NCBI RefSeq assembly: GCF_004364245.1
Contig: NZ_SOAV01000002.1
Coordinates: forward strand, 310,001-374,000
Source: Streptomyces sp. BK208
GTDB lineage: Bacteria > Actinomycetota > Actinomycetes > Streptomycetales > Streptomycetaceae
Reading direction: 5' to 3'
Length of the DNA stretch: 64,000 nt
The notes below the pieces were generated by a model, which saw nothing but the letters and a program-made list of their open reading frames with translations, was not told the origin of the DNA and ran no database searches. Position 1 is the first letter of the stretch. Each line of letters starts with the position of its first letter. A program made the position numbers and the translations under genes. Below, piece by piece: positions 9,516-18,525 of this stretch.

Positions 9516-10454
9516 ATGCGACCTTCCCACCTCGTCCTCGCCGTGCTCGTCGCCGCCGTGTGGGGCGTGAACTTCACGGTCATCGAGATCGGCCTCGACC
9601 ACTTCCCGCCGCTCCTCTTCTCCGCCCTGCGCTTCCTGGCCGCCGCGCTGCCCGCCGTCTTCCTGGTGGGCCGCCCGAAGGTGGCCTGGAAGTGGATCGT
9701 GGCGGTGGGACTGGTCCTGGGCGTGGCCAAGTTCGGCCTGGTCTTCGTGGGCATGGACGCGGGCATGCCGGCCGGGCTGTCCTCCCTCGTCCTGCAGATC
9801 CAGGCGGTGTTCACCGCGGTGATCGCCGCCGCGGTACTGCGCGAACGGCCCTCCCGCGTCCAGGTGCTGGGCATGCTGGTCGCGCTGTCCGGCATCGCGG
9901 TGGCGGCGGTCGACGAGGGCACCTCGGGCCCGCTGGGCGCCTTCCTGATGGTGATCGGCGCGGCGGCGGCGTGGGGTGTGTCCAACGTCCTGACGCGCAA
10001 GGCGTCCCCGCCCGACGCCCTGAACTTCATGGTGTGGGTCTCCACGGTCCCCGTGCTGCCCCTGCTGGCCCTCTCCCTGCTCACCGAGGGTCCCGGCGAG
10101 GACCTCGCGGCGCTGCGCGCCCTGGACTGGCAGGGGGCGGGCACCATCCTGTTCGTCGCCTGGGTCTCGACCGTCTTCGGCTTCGGCGCCTGGGGCTGGC
10201 TGCTGCGCCGTCACCCCGCCTCGACGGTGGCCCCGTTCTCGCTCCTGGTCCCGGTCTTCGGCATGTCGTCGGCGGCCCTCTTCCTGGGCGAGGCGGTGAC
10301 CCCGCTGCGCTGGTGCGCCGCGGCCCTGCTGGTGGGCGGGGTGGCCCTGACCACGCTCACCCCTGCCCGCAGGCGGCGGCGGGGGACGACCGTCCGCATC
10401 TCCCCGGAATTCGCTGGACGCCTCCCCGCCCCGGCTGAAGAATCCGTCCGGTGA
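9516..10454 (+). CDS. EamA/DMT family metabolite exporter
   Basis: A 312-residue drug/metabolite transporter with ten predicted membrane helices in two EamA repeats, the second beginning near [14 protein letters not shown]. The N-terminal motif [17 protein letters not shown] is typical of the RhaT/EamA branch that exports amino acids or small metabolites. The last 30 residues are an arginine-rich cytoplasmic tail. It is divergent from the LysR regulator and overlaps the following acetyltransferase gene by 4 bp (GTGA), so the two are translationally coupled. Confidence 0.9.
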   Translation: MRPSHLVLAVLVAAVWGVNFTVIEIGLDHFPPLLFSALRFLAAALPAVFLVGRPKVAWKWIVAVGLVLGVAKFGLVFVGMDAGMPAGLSSLVLQIQAVFTAVIAAAVLRERPSRVQVLGMLVALSGIAVAAVDEGTSGPLGAFLMVIGAAAAWGVSNVLTRKASPPDALNFMVWVSTVPVLPLLALSLLTEGPGEDLAALRALDWQGAGTILFVAWVSTVFGFGAWGWLLRRHPASTVAPFSLLVPVFGMSSAALFLGEAVTPLRWCAAALLVGGVALTTLTPARRRRRGTTVRISPEFAGRLPAPAEESVR

Positions 10455-11098
10455 CCTTCACACTGAACGCCCCGGTCCTCGAAGGCATACGGGTGCGACT
10501 GGAGCCGCTGGGGCATCAGCACGCGGCCGACCTCGAGGCGGCGGCGCAGGAGGACCGCGCCACCTACGCGTTCACGTGGGTCCCGGAGGCCGGCGAGGTC
10601 GGCGCCTACATCGACGCCCAGCTGGCCAGGGCGGCCACCGGACGGCTGGCGCCCTACGCGCAGGTCAACCTCGCCACCGGCCGCGCCGTGGGCGCCACCT
10701 CCTACTGGGAACCCCGCTCCTGGCTCACCGACGACGCGCTCGACGCCGTCGAGGTCGGCTTCACCTGGCTGGCCCGCTCCGCGCAGGGCACGGGCATGAA
10801 CGCCGAGGCCAAGCTCCTCCTGTTCCGCCACGCCTTCGAGGTCTGGAGCGTGTCCCGCGTCGACCTCAAGACCGACGCCCGCAACCGGCGCTCCCGCGCC
10901 GCGATCGAGAAGGCCGGTGCCCGCTTCGAGGGCGTCCTGCGCAACTGGTCCCGCTCCTCCGTGCCGGGGGAGGAGGGCAGGCTGCGCGACTCCGCGATCT
11001 ACTCGATCACGTCGGCCGAGTGGCCGCGGTGCCGGGAGCGGCTGGAGAGCCGGGTGCGCTCGGGAGCGGCGCCGCCGGTGTCTACGCCGCGTCGCTGA
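10451..11098 (+). CDS. GNAT family N-acetyltransferase (RimJ/RimL type)
   Basis: A 215-residue acetyltransferase. It resembles the RimJ/RimL-like Acetyltransf_3 branch: [12 protein letters not shown] at the N-terminus, the acetyl-CoA pyrophosphate loop QGTGM at 112-116, and [21 protein letters not shown], the usual end of the fold. Substrates in this branch are ribosomal-protein N-termini, small amines or antibiotics. Its GTG lies within the stop of the EamA exporter gene, so it probably belongs to the same LysR-controlled unit and may modify the exported compound (inference). Its 3' end overlaps the convergent TIM-barrel gene by 17 bp. Confidence 0.85.
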   Translation: MTFTLNAPVLEGIRVRLEPLGHQHAADLEAAAQEDRATYAFTWVPEAGEVGAYIDAQLARAATGRLAPYAQVNLATGRAVGATSYWEPRSWLTDDALDAVEVGFTWLARSAQGTGMNAEAKLLLFRHAFEVWSVSRVDLKTDARNRRSRAAIEKAGARFEGVLRNWSRSSVPGEEGRLRDSAIYSITSAEWPRCRERLESRVRSGAAPPVSTPRR

Positions 11099-11882
11099 GC
11101 AGCCGGGCGAGGTGCTCGCGTCCCTGCGCGAGCAGGTCGGGGAGCGGCGCGGCGTCCTCGTACCACCGCTTCTCGTACTCCCAGCACAGCCAGCCGTCCC
11201 AGCCGTGCCGGGACAGCACGTCCACCACCTCGGTGAGCGGCAGCACCCCGGCGCCCAGGGCCAGCGGCGTGGTGTCCTCGGCGGAGGCGATGTCCTTGAC
11301 CTGCACGTAGCCCAGGTGCGGGGAGAGCGCCGCGTACGACTCCGAGGGCTGCTCCCCGCCCAGCCAGGTGTGCATCACGTCCCACAGGGCGCCGACCTGC
11401 CGGTGCCCGACCAGCCCGAGGACGCGCATCGCGTCGGCGCCCGTGCGGTGCGAGTCGTGGGTCTCCAGCAGGATGCGCACGCCGAGTCCGGTGGCGTACT
11501 CGGCGGCCGTGCCCAGCCGCCGGGCGGCCACCGCGTCGGCCTCCTCGGCGCTCTGGTCGGTGCCGCCGCCGGGGAAGACCCGTACGTAGGGGGCGCCCAG
11601 GTCGTGGGCGAGGTCCAGCAGGCCCCGCACCTCGGCGATCACGGCGTCGTCGTCACCGGGCGCGGCGACCCGCACGTACCCGGCCACACCGAGCGGTTCG
11701 ACAGCGGCCGCCTTGAACTCGGCGGCCACCGCGGCCCGTTCGTCGGGGCCGAGGCCCGGGTGGACCGGTTCCTCGGGATGGGCGCGCAACTCGACACCGT
11801 GGTAACCGTGCGCGGTCGCGAGCCCCAGCACGTCGGCCAGGGGCAGTCCGGGAACACCGAGAGTGGAGAACGCCAGCTTCAT
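11082..11882 (-). CDS. Sugar phosphate isomerase/epimerase-like TIM barrel
   Basis: A 266-residue member of the xylose isomerase-like / AP endonuclease 2 TIM-barrel superfamily. Likely metal ligands are the Glu of LLETHDSH, Asp/His of WDVMHTW and the C-terminal Glu in LCWEYEKRW. The ATG at 11882 is used; an in-frame GTG six bases upstream (11888) is equally possible because neither has a clear ribosome site. It may isomerise or epimerise a keto-sugar or inositol intermediate. It sits downstream of the lacI gene on the same strand but is separated by the 550-bp repeat-filled spacer, so it may form its own transcript. A second, distinct TIM-barrel epimerase ends the divergent operon at 16.9 kb. 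Confidence 0.82.
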   Translation of the reverse strand: MKLAFSTLGVPGLPLADVLGLATAHGYHGVELRAHPEEPVHPGLGPDERAAVAAEFKAAAVEPLGVAGYVRVAAPGDDDAVIAEVRGLLDLAHDLGAPYVRVFPGGGTDQSAEEADAVAARRLGTAAEYATGLGVRILLETHDSHRTGADAMRVLGLVGHRQVGALWDVMHTWLGGEQPSESYAALSPHLGYVQVKDIASAEDTTPLALGAGVLPLTEVVDVLSRHGWDGWLCWEYEKRWYEDAAPLPDLLAQGREHLARLLSDAA

Positions 11883-11937
11883 GCCCACGGAGCGTACCCG
11901 CGATCACCTGTTTTACCTGTCGACGCGAACCGGTGAA

Positions 11938-12321
11938 TCCAGCCCGGTCACCCGGGGACGCAGGCCGTCGCTCCCAGCCCGTCCGCACGGGGGCGCAGGC
12001 GACATTCCCAGCCCATCCGCAGACGACGCCGGCCGTCTCTCCCAGACCGTCCGCACGGCGACGCAGGCCGTCTCTCCCAGGCCGTCCGCTCGGGGACGCG
12101 GGCTGGCATTCCCAGGCCGTTCGCAGGGGGGCGCAGGCCGGCATTCCCAGCCCGTCCGCAGACGATGCGGGCCGGCATTCCCAGGCCGTTCGCACGGAGA
12201 CGCAGGCCGTCTCTCCCACCCAGCCCGTCCGCACAGGGGCGCAGGCCGGCATTCCCAGCCCATCCGCAGACGACGCGCGCCGGCATTCCCAGCCATCCGC
12301 ACGGCGACGCAGGCCGGCACT
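11938..12321. repeat. Tandem array of about eleven 34/35-bp units
   Basis: The spacer between the TIM-barrel gene and lacI is almost entirely a direct tandem repeat. Units begin with CCCAG at about 11938 (diverged first copy), 11973, 12007, 12041, 12076, 12111, 12146, 12180, 12215 (4 bp longer), 12254 and 12288. Each is 34-35 bp: CCCAG, a (G/C)CC(G/A)TCCGCA core, a variable middle of the GGCGACGCAGG kind, and an end in either GGCATT or GTCTCT. The two endings and two middles are shuffled among copies, so units have been duplicated and recombined. The array runs without a gap into the element at 12322. No convincing reading frame uses it. Confidence 0.9.
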
Positions 12322-12401
12322 CCCAGCCCGTCCGGCGTTTGAGGACGAGGCCCGTTCAGGGCCGGAGGGGGGCCTGGGGGCGCAGCCCCCAGAACGGCCA
12401 C
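12322..12401. repeat. Common Streptomyces intergenic repeat with hairpin
   Basis: The last unit turns into CCGTCCGGCGTTTGAGGACG and then a G-rich stretch ending in a hairpin, CTGGGGGC-GCA-GCCCCCAG (12374-12392). I recognise the GGCGTTTGAGGACGAGG type of sequence as a very frequent intergenic element downstream of Streptomyces genes. It probably serves as the transcription terminator of lacI on the minus strand, or is a REP-like element. Confidence 0.7.
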
Positions 12402-12438
12402 CCCGACGCGGGCCCACCGCGACGACCGACGGCCCGTC

Positions 12439-13506
12439 TCACCCTCGCGGCCGTCCGGAGGACCCCCGCGGCCGTCCGGAGGACCCCCGCACCAGCAACT
12501 CCCCCCGCACCGTGGCGATCCCGCCCGCCGGCGCCTCCTCCCGCCCCATCGCGACCCGCCCCGCCCGCGCCGCCGCCTCCGCCAGCGGCAGCCGCACCGT
12601 CGTCAGCGCGGGCACCGCGTCGATGCTGAACGGCAGGTCGTCGAAGCCGGCCACCGACACGTCGTCCGGGATCCGCAGCCCCGCGTCGCGCAGCGCCGCG
12701 CACGCGCCCAGCGCGACCGTGTCGTTCGCGGCGACGACCGCGGTCAGCGAGGGGTCCCTGCGCAGCAGCTCCCGCGTGGCCTCGTAGCCCGCCTGCCGGT
12801 CGTAGCGGCCGTGGACCGTCCAGCGGGGGTCCTCCTCGATGCCGTGCGCGGCGAGCGCGGTGCGGTGCCCCTCCAGCCGGTGCCGGGTCGTGGTGCGTTC
12901 CTCGGGACCCGCGATGTAGCCGAGCCGCCGGTGCCCGAGGCCGATCAGGTGCTCGGTCAGCTCCCGCCCGCCCCCGCGGTTGTCGAAGGTGAGCGCGATC
13001 GCCCCGGTGTCCGGCGCTGGCGGCCGCCCGCACAGCACCACCCGGGTCCCGGCCTCCGTGAGCCTGCGCAGCTTCGCCGCCACCGCCGCCTGGTGGGCCT
13101 CGTCCTCCATCGCGCCGCCGGTCAGCACCACGGCCGCCGCCCGCTGCCGTTGGAGCAGCGTGAGGTAGGTCAGCTCGCGCTCCGGGGTGCCGCCGGTGTT
13201 GCAGACCACGGCGAGTCTCTCGCCGCCCGCTCTGCCGCCGGGACCGCCGATCTCGGACTGGACGGCGCCGGCCATGATGCCGAAGAACGGGTCGGCGATG
13301 TCGTTGACGAGGATGCCCACCAGGTCGGAGGTGGCCGCGGCCAGTGCGCTCGCGGGGCCGTTGAGCACGTAGTCCAGTTCGTCGACCGCCTTGAGCACCC
13401 GCTCCCGGGTGGACGCGGCCACGGGGTAGTTCCCGTTCAGTACGCGCGACACCGTCGCGGGGGAGACCTGGGCGCGGGCCGCCACGTCCGCCAGTGTCAC
13501 CGTCAT
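12439..13506 (-). CDS. LacI family transcriptional regulator
   Basis: A 355-residue LacI-type repressor. ATG 13506 follows GGAGGACGAGGAC. The N-terminal helix-turn-helix TLADVAARAQVSPATVSRVL (4-23) is standard and is followed by the hinge helix and a periplasmic-binding-protein-like sensor domain (about 60-330). The C-terminus ends in a duplicated GSSGRPR segment, caused by a 21-bp direct repeat in the DNA at 12446-12487, which probably lies outside the folded domain. It is divergent from the dehydrogenase/DUF993/epimerase operon, and a LacI-type palindrome sits in the shared promoter region. It is the likely repressor of that catabolic operon; the effector is unknown. Confidence 0.92.
   Translation of the reverse strand: MTVTLADVAARAQVSPATVSRVLNGNYPVAASTRERVLKAVDELDYVLNGPASALAAATSDLVGILVNDIADPFFGIMAGAVQSEIGGPGGRAGGERLAVVCNTGGTPERELTYLTLLQRQRAAAVVLTGGAMEDEAHQAAVAAKLRRLTEAGTRVVLCGRPPAPDTGAIALTFDNRGGGRELTEHLIGLGHRRLGYIAGPEERTTTRHRLEGHRTALAAHGIEEDPRWTVHGRYDRQAGYEATRELLRRDPSLTAVVAANDTVALGACAALRDAGLRIPDDVSVAGFDDLPFSIDAVPALTTVRLPLAEAAARAGRVAMGREEAPAGGIATVRGELLVRGSSGRPRGSSGRPRG
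12446..12487. repeat. Two-copy 21-bp direct repeat inside the lacI 3' end
   Basis: Two perfect adjacent copies (12446-12466 and 12467-12487) of CGCGGCCGTCCGGAGGACCC plus one C encode the duplicated GSSGRPR at the end of the LacI protein. The repeat is in phase (7 codons), so it lengthens the tail without a frameshift. Confidence 0.9.
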
Positions 13507-13625
13507 GTCCTCGTCCTCCGCATCGCGCGTGTGAGCCGAACGCCGTACCGGGTGACCCTAAGGCCACCGCCCGCCGCCGGACGTCCCCTCGAACAACTCA
13601 CCCGAACCCCACCCGAACCGCGGTC

Positions 13626-13678
13626 TTGTCCAGACCACCGTCCACAGGCTAGCTTCGTTCTGTATAGAAAGCGCTTGC
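13626..13678 (+). promoter_or_regulatory. Promoter and LacI-type operator of the dehydrogenase operon
   Basis: TTGTCC (13626-13631), 18 bases, then TAGCTT (13650-13655) form a candidate plus-strand promoter. Just downstream, around the expected transcription start, is GAAAGCGCTTGC (13667-13678), a near-perfect LacI/GalR-family palindrome centred on the GC of AAGCGCTT. Its position suits repression of the operon by the divergent LacI protein and may also allow autoregulation. Confidence 0.65.
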
Positions 13679-13734
13679 TGTACGGCTCGGGCTCGATCCG
13701 CGGCTCGCGGCATGGCTCGTACGAAGGGAATGAC

Positions 13735-14886
13735 GTGACACGCAAGACGGTGCGTATCGCCATGAACGGTGTGACCGGGCGCATGGGCTACCGCCAGCAC
13801 CTGGTCCGCTCCATCCTGGCGCTGCGCGAACAGGGCGGCCTCGACCTGGGCGACGGCACCGTGCTGTGGCCGGAGCCGGTCCTGGTCGGCCGACGCGAGC
13901 ACGCGCTGCGGGCGCTGGCCGAGCGGCACGGGCTGGAGCACGTCTCCACGGACCTGGACGCGGTCCTGGCCGACGACAGCGTCGAGATCTACTTCGACGC
14001 CCAGGTGACCTCGGCCCGCGAGGAGGCGATCACGAAGGCGATCGCCGCGGGCAAGCACATCTACACCGAGAAGCCCACCGCCACCGGCCTCGACGGCGCC
14101 CTCGAACTCGCCCGCCTGGCCCGGGACAAGGGCGTCAAGCACGGCGTCGTCCAGGACAAGCTCTTCCTCCCCGGCCTGCTCAAGCTCAAGCGCCTGATCG
14201 ACGGCGGCTTCTTCGGCCGGATCCTGTCCGTGCGCGGCGAGTTCGGCTACTGGGTCTTCGAGGGCGACTGGCAGGAGGCGCAGCGCCCGTCCTGGAACTA
14301 CCGTGCCGAGGACGGCGGCGGCATCGTCGTCGACATGTTCCCGCACTGGGAGTACGTCCTGCACGAGCTGTTCGGCCGGGTGAAGTCCGTCCAGGCCCTC
14401 ACCGCCACCCACGTCCCCGAGCGCTGGGACGAGAAGGGCAAGCCCTACGACGCCACCGCCGACGACGCCGCGTACGGCGTCTTCGAGCTCGACGGCGGCG
14501 CGATCGCGCAGATCAACTCCTCCTGGGCGGTCCGCGTCCACCGGGACGAGCTGGTCGAGTTCCAGGTCGACGGCACCGAGGGCTCCGCCGTCGCGGGCCT
14601 GCGGGGCTGCCGCGTCCAGCACCGCTCGGCCACCCCGAAGCCGGTGTGGAACCCGGACGTCCCCGCCACCGAGGTCTTCCGCGACCAGTGGCAGGAGGTG
14701 CCCGACAACGGGGAGTTCGACAACGGCTTCAAGGCCCAGTGGGAGCTGTTCCTCAAGCACGTCTACGCCGACGCCCCCTACCACTGGGACCTGCTGGCCG
14801 GCGCCCGCGGCGTCCAGCTCGCCGAGCTGGGCCTGAAGTCCTCCGCGGAGGGCCGCCGCCTCGACGTACCGGAGATCGGCCTGTGA
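13735..14886 (+). CDS. Gfo/Idh/MocA family NAD(P)-dependent oxidoreductase
   Basis: A 383-residue sugar or inositol dehydrogenase. GTG 13735 follows GAAGGGA by 5 bases and lies downstream of the LacI operator. The N-terminal Rossmann motif is NGVTGRMGYRQHL, somewhat longer than the usual GxGxxG. The family hallmark EKPTATG starts at Glu112, with the catalytic-type Lys113. The C-terminal beta-sheet domain carries PHWEYVLHELFG, and long insertions distinguish it from simple glucose-fructose oxidoreductases. It starts an operon with DUF993 (4-bp overlap) and a TIM-barrel epimerase (4-bp overlap). Together these look like an oxidation, C-C cleavage and isomerisation route for an uncommon sugar or polyol; the substrate cannot be named from sequence. 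Confidence 0.88.
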   Translation: MTRKTVRIAMNGVTGRMGYRQHLVRSILALREQGGLDLGDGTVLWPEPVLVGRREHALRALAERHGLEHVSTDLDAVLADDSVEIYFDAQVTSAREEAITKAIAAGKHIYTEKPTATGLDGALELARLARDKGVKHGVVQDKLFLPGLLKLKRLIDGGFFGRILSVRGEFGYWVFEGDWQEAQRPSWNYRAEDGGGIVVDMFPHWEYVLHELFGRVKSVQALTATHVPERWDEKGKPYDATADDAAYGVFELDGGAIAQINSSWAVRVHRDELVEFQVDGTEGSAVAGLRGCRVQHRSATPKPVWNPDVPATEVFRDQWQEVPDNGEFDNGFKAQWELFLKHVYADAPYHWDLLAGARGVQLAELGLKSSAEGRRLDVPEIGL

Positions 14887-16043
14887 CCCTCCACCTGCCG
14901 GGCCCCGACGGCACCCTGCGCGCCTACGAACCCCGCACCGAGCCGCGGACCCTCTCCCCGGGAGGCGTTTTCACCTCCCGTACGGTCTTCTCGGCCGCGC
15001 ACGTCGTGGCCGACCCGTACGCGGACACCACCCCCGACGCGCCCGCCGCCGTCGACTGGGACGCCACCCTCGCCTTCCGCCGCCACCTGTGGTCGCACGG
15101 GCTGGGCGTCGCCGAGGCGATGGACACCGCACAGCGCGGCATGGGCCTGGACTGGCCCACGGCGGCCGAGCTGATCCGCCGCTCCGCCGCCGAGGCGAAG
15201 GCGGTCGGCGGCCGCATCGCCTGCGGCGTCGGCACGGACCAGCTGACCGCGACCGCCGGCACCACCCTCGCGGACGTCCGCACGGCGTACGAGGAACAGC
15301 TGGCCGTCGTCGAGGAGTCGGGCGCCCGGTCGATCCTGATGGCCTCCCGCGCCCTCGCCGCCACCGCGCGGACCCCGGACGACTACCTGGAGGTCTACGG
15401 CCACCTCCTGCGCCAGGCCGCCGAACCGGTCATCCTGCACTGGCTGGGTCCGATGTTCGACCCGGCCCTGGAGGGCTACTGGGGCTCCGCCGACCTGGAC
15501 GCGGCGACCGACACCTTCCTGGAGGTCATCGCCGCCCATCCCGACAAGGTAGACGGCATCAAGGTCTCCCTCCTGGACGCCCGGCGCGAGGTCGACCTGC
15601 GCCGCCGCCTGCCGCAGGGCGTGCGCTGCTACACCGGCGACGACTTCAACTACCCCGAGCTGATCGCGGGCGACGACCAGGGCTTCAGCCACGCCCTGCT
15701 CGGCATCTTCGACCCGCTGGGCCCGCTGGCCGCCGAGGCGGTCCGCGTCCTCGACACCGGGGACACGGACGGCTTCCGCGCCCTCCTCGACCCCACGGTC
15801 GAACTCTCCCGCCACCTCTTCCAGGCCCCCACCCGCTACTACAAGACGGGCGTGGTCCTCCTGGCCTGGCTGGCCGGCCACCAGAGCCACTTCACCATGG
15901 TCGGCGGTCTCCAGTCGGCGCGCTCCCTGCCGCACTTCGCCCGCGCCTACGAACTCGCCGACGGTCTCGGCCTGTTCCCGGACCCGAAGCTCGCCGAGGA
16001 GCGCATGCGGAACCTGCTCGCGCTGTACGGAGTGAACCGATGA
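14883..16043 (+). CDS. DUF993 protein, dihydrodipicolinate synthase-like TIM barrel
   Basis: A 386-residue member of the DUF993 family (PF06187), annotated elsewhere as DHDPS-related. The start GTG overlaps the upstream stop as GTGA. The segment DGIKVSLLD places Lys227 where class I aldolases of the DHDPS/NAL fold carry the Schiff-base lysine. An acidic GDDFNYPELIAGDD loop follows. The central ILHWLGPMFDP and C-terminal YYKTGVVLLAWL are conserved features as far as I recall. It could be an aldolase or dehydratase acting on the product of the preceding dehydrogenase. The family has no settled activity to my knowledge, so the reaction is inference. Confidence 0.85.
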   Translation: MTLHLPGPDGTLRAYEPRTEPRTLSPGGVFTSRTVFSAAHVVADPYADTTPDAPAAVDWDATLAFRRHLWSHGLGVAEAMDTAQRGMGLDWPTAAELIRRSAAEAKAVGGRIACGVGTDQLTATAGTTLADVRTAYEEQLAVVEESGARSILMASRALAATARTPDDYLEVYGHLLRQAAEPVILHWLGPMFDPALEGYWGSADLDAATDTFLEVIAAHPDKVDGIKVSLLDARREVDLRRRLPQGVRCYTGDDFNYPELIAGDDQGFSHALLGIFDPLGPLAAEAVRVLDTGDTDGFRALLDPTVELSRHLFQAPTRYYKTGVVLLAWLAGHQSHFTMVGGLQSARSLPHFARAYELADGLGLFPDPKLAEERMRNLLALYGVNR

Positions 16044-16906
16044 GCCGACCCGGCCTGTCCCGCTTCAGCATCAACCAGATGACGGTCAAACAGCTCTCGC
16101 TGCCCGAACTGACCGCCGCCTGCCGCGACCTGGGCGTCGGCAACGTCGGCCTGTGGCGCGAGCCGGTGCAGGCCTACGGCGTGGAGGCGGCCGCGAAACT
16201 CGTCCGGGACGCGGGCCTGCGGGTCACCACCCTGTGCCGCGGCGGCTTCCTCACGGCGACCGACCCCGGGGAGCGGGCCGCGGCCCTGGCCGACAACCGT
16301 CGCGCCGTCGACGAGGCCGCCGCCCTCGGCACCGACATCCTGGTCCTGGTCTCGGGCGGCCTGCCCGCCGGCGACAAGGACCTGCGCGCCGCCCGGGAAC
16401 GCATCGCGGACGCGCTGGCGGAGCTGGCACCGTACGCCGAACAGCACGGCGTACGCCTGGCCATCGAACCGCTCCACCCCATGTACGCCGCCGACCGCTG
16501 CGTGGTCTCCACCCTCACCCAGGCGCTGGACCTCGCCGAACGCTTCCCGGCCCACCAGGTCGGCGTCACCGTGGACACGTACCACGTCTGGTGGGACGAC
16601 CGGGCCCCCGAGCAGATCGCGAGGGCCGGTGCGGGCGGGCGCATCCACACCTTCCAGCTCGCCGACTGGACCACCCCCCTGCCCGAGGGCGTCCTCAACG
16701 GCCGCGGCCAGATCGGCGACGGCGCGATCGACATGCGCGAGTGGAAGGCGTACGTCGAGGCCGCCGGGTACACCGGCCCGATCGAGGTCGAGCTGTTCAA
16801 CGAGGGGCTGTGGGCGCGCGACGGGCGGGAGGTGCTGGCCGAGACGGCGGCCCGGTTCGCCGCGCACGCCGGTGACGGACCGGCGGACTCGGGTCCCGGA
16901 AAATAG
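16040..16906 (+). CDS. Sugar phosphate isomerase/epimerase (xylose isomerase-like TIM barrel)
   Basis: A 288-residue TIM-barrel protein of the AP endonuclease 2 / IolE-IolH-like superfamily. ATG overlaps the DUF993 stop (ATGA). Likely metal ligands are Glu in LAIEPLHPMY, Asp and His in VTVDTYHVWWD, and the late Glu in EVELFNEGLW. It is the third gene of the LacI-controlled operon and probably interconverts a keto or enol sugar intermediate. It differs clearly from the other TIM-barrel gene at 11.1-11.9 kb, so the locus encodes two enzymes of this fold. The operon ends at the strong hairpin at 17019-17049. Confidence 0.85.
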   Translation: MSRPGLSRFSINQMTVKQLSLPELTAACRDLGVGNVGLWREPVQAYGVEAAAKLVRDAGLRVTTLCRGGFLTATDPGERAAALADNRRAVDEAAALGTDILVLVSGGLPAGDKDLRAARERIADALAELAPYAEQHGVRLAIEPLHPMYAADRCVVSTLTQALDLAERFPAHQVGVTVDTYHVWWDDRAPEQIARAGAGGRIHTFQLADWTTPLPEGVLNGRGQIGDGAIDMREWKAYVEAAGYTGPIEVELFNEGLWARDGREVLAETAARFAAHAGDGPADSGPGK

Positions 16907-16955
16907 TTCCGGCGACCGTGCAACCCTCCAGGGGGTCCGCGGGTCGTACTGGGCA

Positions 16956-17049
16956 TCGGAACTCCCGTGGGGGTACCCGGGGGGGAAATCCCGGAGTTCC
17001 GAAGGGGAGGGGAAACCCGAGGGGGCCCGGTCGTCGACCGGGCCCCCTC
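16956..17049. terminator. Paired hairpins between two convergent operons
   Basis: A perfect 14-bp stem (17019-17032 with 17036-17049, 3-nt loop GTC) is preceded by a 10-bp inverted repeat (16956-16965 with 16993-17002) enclosing a G-rich loop. Both lie between the epimerase gene and rbsD and can stop transcription from either side. Confidence 0.8.
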
Positions 17050-17132
17050 AAACGTCTCCGGCGCGTCCACGGGCGGTCCGCTGCGGACTGCGCGCCCCGC
17101 TGTCCGCTGCGGACATCCGCGACGCGCGGTCC

Positions 17133-17522
17133 TCAGAAGAAGACCCCGCACCGCAGCAGCACATTGGCGTACGGCCGGGCCTCCCCGGTGCGCACGATCA
17201 GCCGGGCGCCCGCCGCCAGTTCCTTCAGCCGCTCGTGCGGGACGAGTGCGAGCGCCGGAAAGAGCCCGTCGAGCAGCGCGGCGCACTCCGCGTTGGCCTC
17301 CCGGACCTCCCGGGCCGCCGTCGCACCCTCGACGACCAGCTCCGCGAGCAGGCCGTCCACCACCTCCGCGAACGACGGCACCCCGGCCCGGAAGGCCAGG
17401 TCGACGACGCGCGGCCCGTCGGGAAGGGGCATGCCCGCGTCGCACACCAGGACCCCGTCGCCGTGGCCGAGTCCGGCGAGGGCACCCGCGAGGTGACGGT
17501 TGAGTATTCCCGCCTTCTTCAC
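17133..17522 (-). CDS. rbsD: D-ribose pyranase
   Basis: A 129-residue RbsD, which interconverts the beta-pyranose and beta-furanose forms of D-ribose so that the kinase receives its substrate. It begins MKKAGILNRHLAGALAGLGHG-like from a GTG, with the catalytic-type His of NRHL and the Asp of VCDAGMPLP, and ends RTGEARPYANVLLRCGVFF-like, the usual RbsD C-terminus. The GTG overlaps the rbsK stop by 4 bp (GTGA). It is the last gene of the ribose operon. Confidence 0.95.
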   Translation of the reverse strand: MKKAGILNRHLAGALAGLGHGDGVLVCDAGMPLPDGPRVVDLAFRAGVPSFAEVVDGLLAELVVEGATAAREVREANAECAALLDGLFPALALVPHERLKELAAGARLIVRTGEARPYANVLLRCGVFF

Positions 17523-18424
17523 AGCGCCTCGGCCTCCGCCGCCGTCGGGTACGACTCCTGCGCCCCCGCCTTGGTGACCGCCGCCGCGCCCACCCGGGCC
17601 GCGTACGCCGCCGCGTCGGCGAGCGACTCGCCGGTGCCGAGGCGCCAGGCCAGCGCCGCGGTGAACGCGTCACCGGCGCCGGTCGTGTCCACGGCGTCCA
17701 CCTCCACGGACGGCACCCGGGTCACGCCCCCGGCCGCCGAGGCCACCAGCGCGCCCTCGGCGCCCAGGGTCACCACCACCGAGCGCGGGCCCTTGGCCAG
17801 CAGCAGCGCGGCCCAGTCCTCCGGGCGTTCGCTCACGCAGGCTTCGCCGAGGACGACCTTCGCCTCGTGCTCGTTGACGATCAGCGGGTCGCAGGCCGCC
17901 AGCACCTCCTGCGGAAGCGGCCTCGGCGGCGACGGGTTCAGCACGAAGCGGCTGTCCGGCGCGAGGGAGCGGACGACCTCCACGACCGTCTCCAGCGGGA
18001 TCTCCAACTGCGTGGAGACCACCCGGGAGGCGTGGAAGAGGCTGGCCGCGGCGCGCACGTCGCCCGGCCCCAGCCGTCCGTTGGCGCCCGGCGAGACCAC
18101 GATGCTGTTGTCCCCGGACGGGTCGACGGTGATCAGCGCGACCCCGGTCGGGGCGCCGCCCACCAGGACACCGACCGTGTCGACGCCGGCCGCCCGCTGC
18201 GCGTCGAGCAGCAGCCGGCCGTGCGCGTCGTCGCCGACCCGGGCCAGCAGGGCGGTGCGGGCACCGAGCCGGGCGGCGGCGACGGCCTGGTTGCCGCCCT
18301 TGCCGCCCGGATGGACGGCCAGGTCGGAGCCGAGCACCGTCTCACCGGCTTCGGGCCGCCGCTCGACACCGATCACCAGGTCGGCGTTGGCCGATCCCAC
18401 GACCAGCAGGTCGTAGTCGTACAT
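17519..18424 (-). CDS. rbsK: Ribokinase
   Basis: A 301-residue PfkB-family kinase that phosphorylates D-ribose at O5. The N-terminal PfkB signature includes GGKGGNQAVAAARLGA, and the catalytic anion-hole and base motif is DTTGAGDAFTAAL with the general-base Asp. Ribose contacts are expected in GSANADLV near the start. ATG 18424 lies about 100 bp downstream of the permease/binding-protein fusion; the gap holds a short A/G-rich ribosome site (GGAGAACGACTG). Translationally coupled to rbsD. Confidence 0.95.
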   Translation of the reverse strand: MYDYDLLVVGSANADLVIGVERRPEAGETVLGSDLAVHPGGKGGNQAVAAARLGARTALLARVGDDAHGRLLLDAQRAAGVDTVGVLVGGAPTGVALITVDPSGDNSIVVSPGANGRLGPGDVRAAASLFHASRVVSTQLEIPLETVVEVVRSLAPDSRFVLNPSPPRPLPQEVLAACDPLIVNEHEAKVVLGEACVSERPEDWAALLLAKGPRSVVVTLGAEGALVASAAGGVTRVPSVEVDAVDTTGAGDAFTAALAWRLGTGESLADAAAYAARVGAAAVTKAGAQESYPTAAEAEAL

Positions 18425-18525
18425 CAGTCGTTCTCCGATCGAATGAATCGAACGAGTGAATCCGAACGGGGCGGGCGGACGGTCGCCGTGACCGACCGCC
18501 CGCCCGCGCACCCGGCGGGCCGGGC

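Noticed and set aside
11938..12321. CRISPR array as an explanation of the tandem repeat
   Set aside because: Units are directly adjacent with no unique spacers, and no cas genes are in the window.
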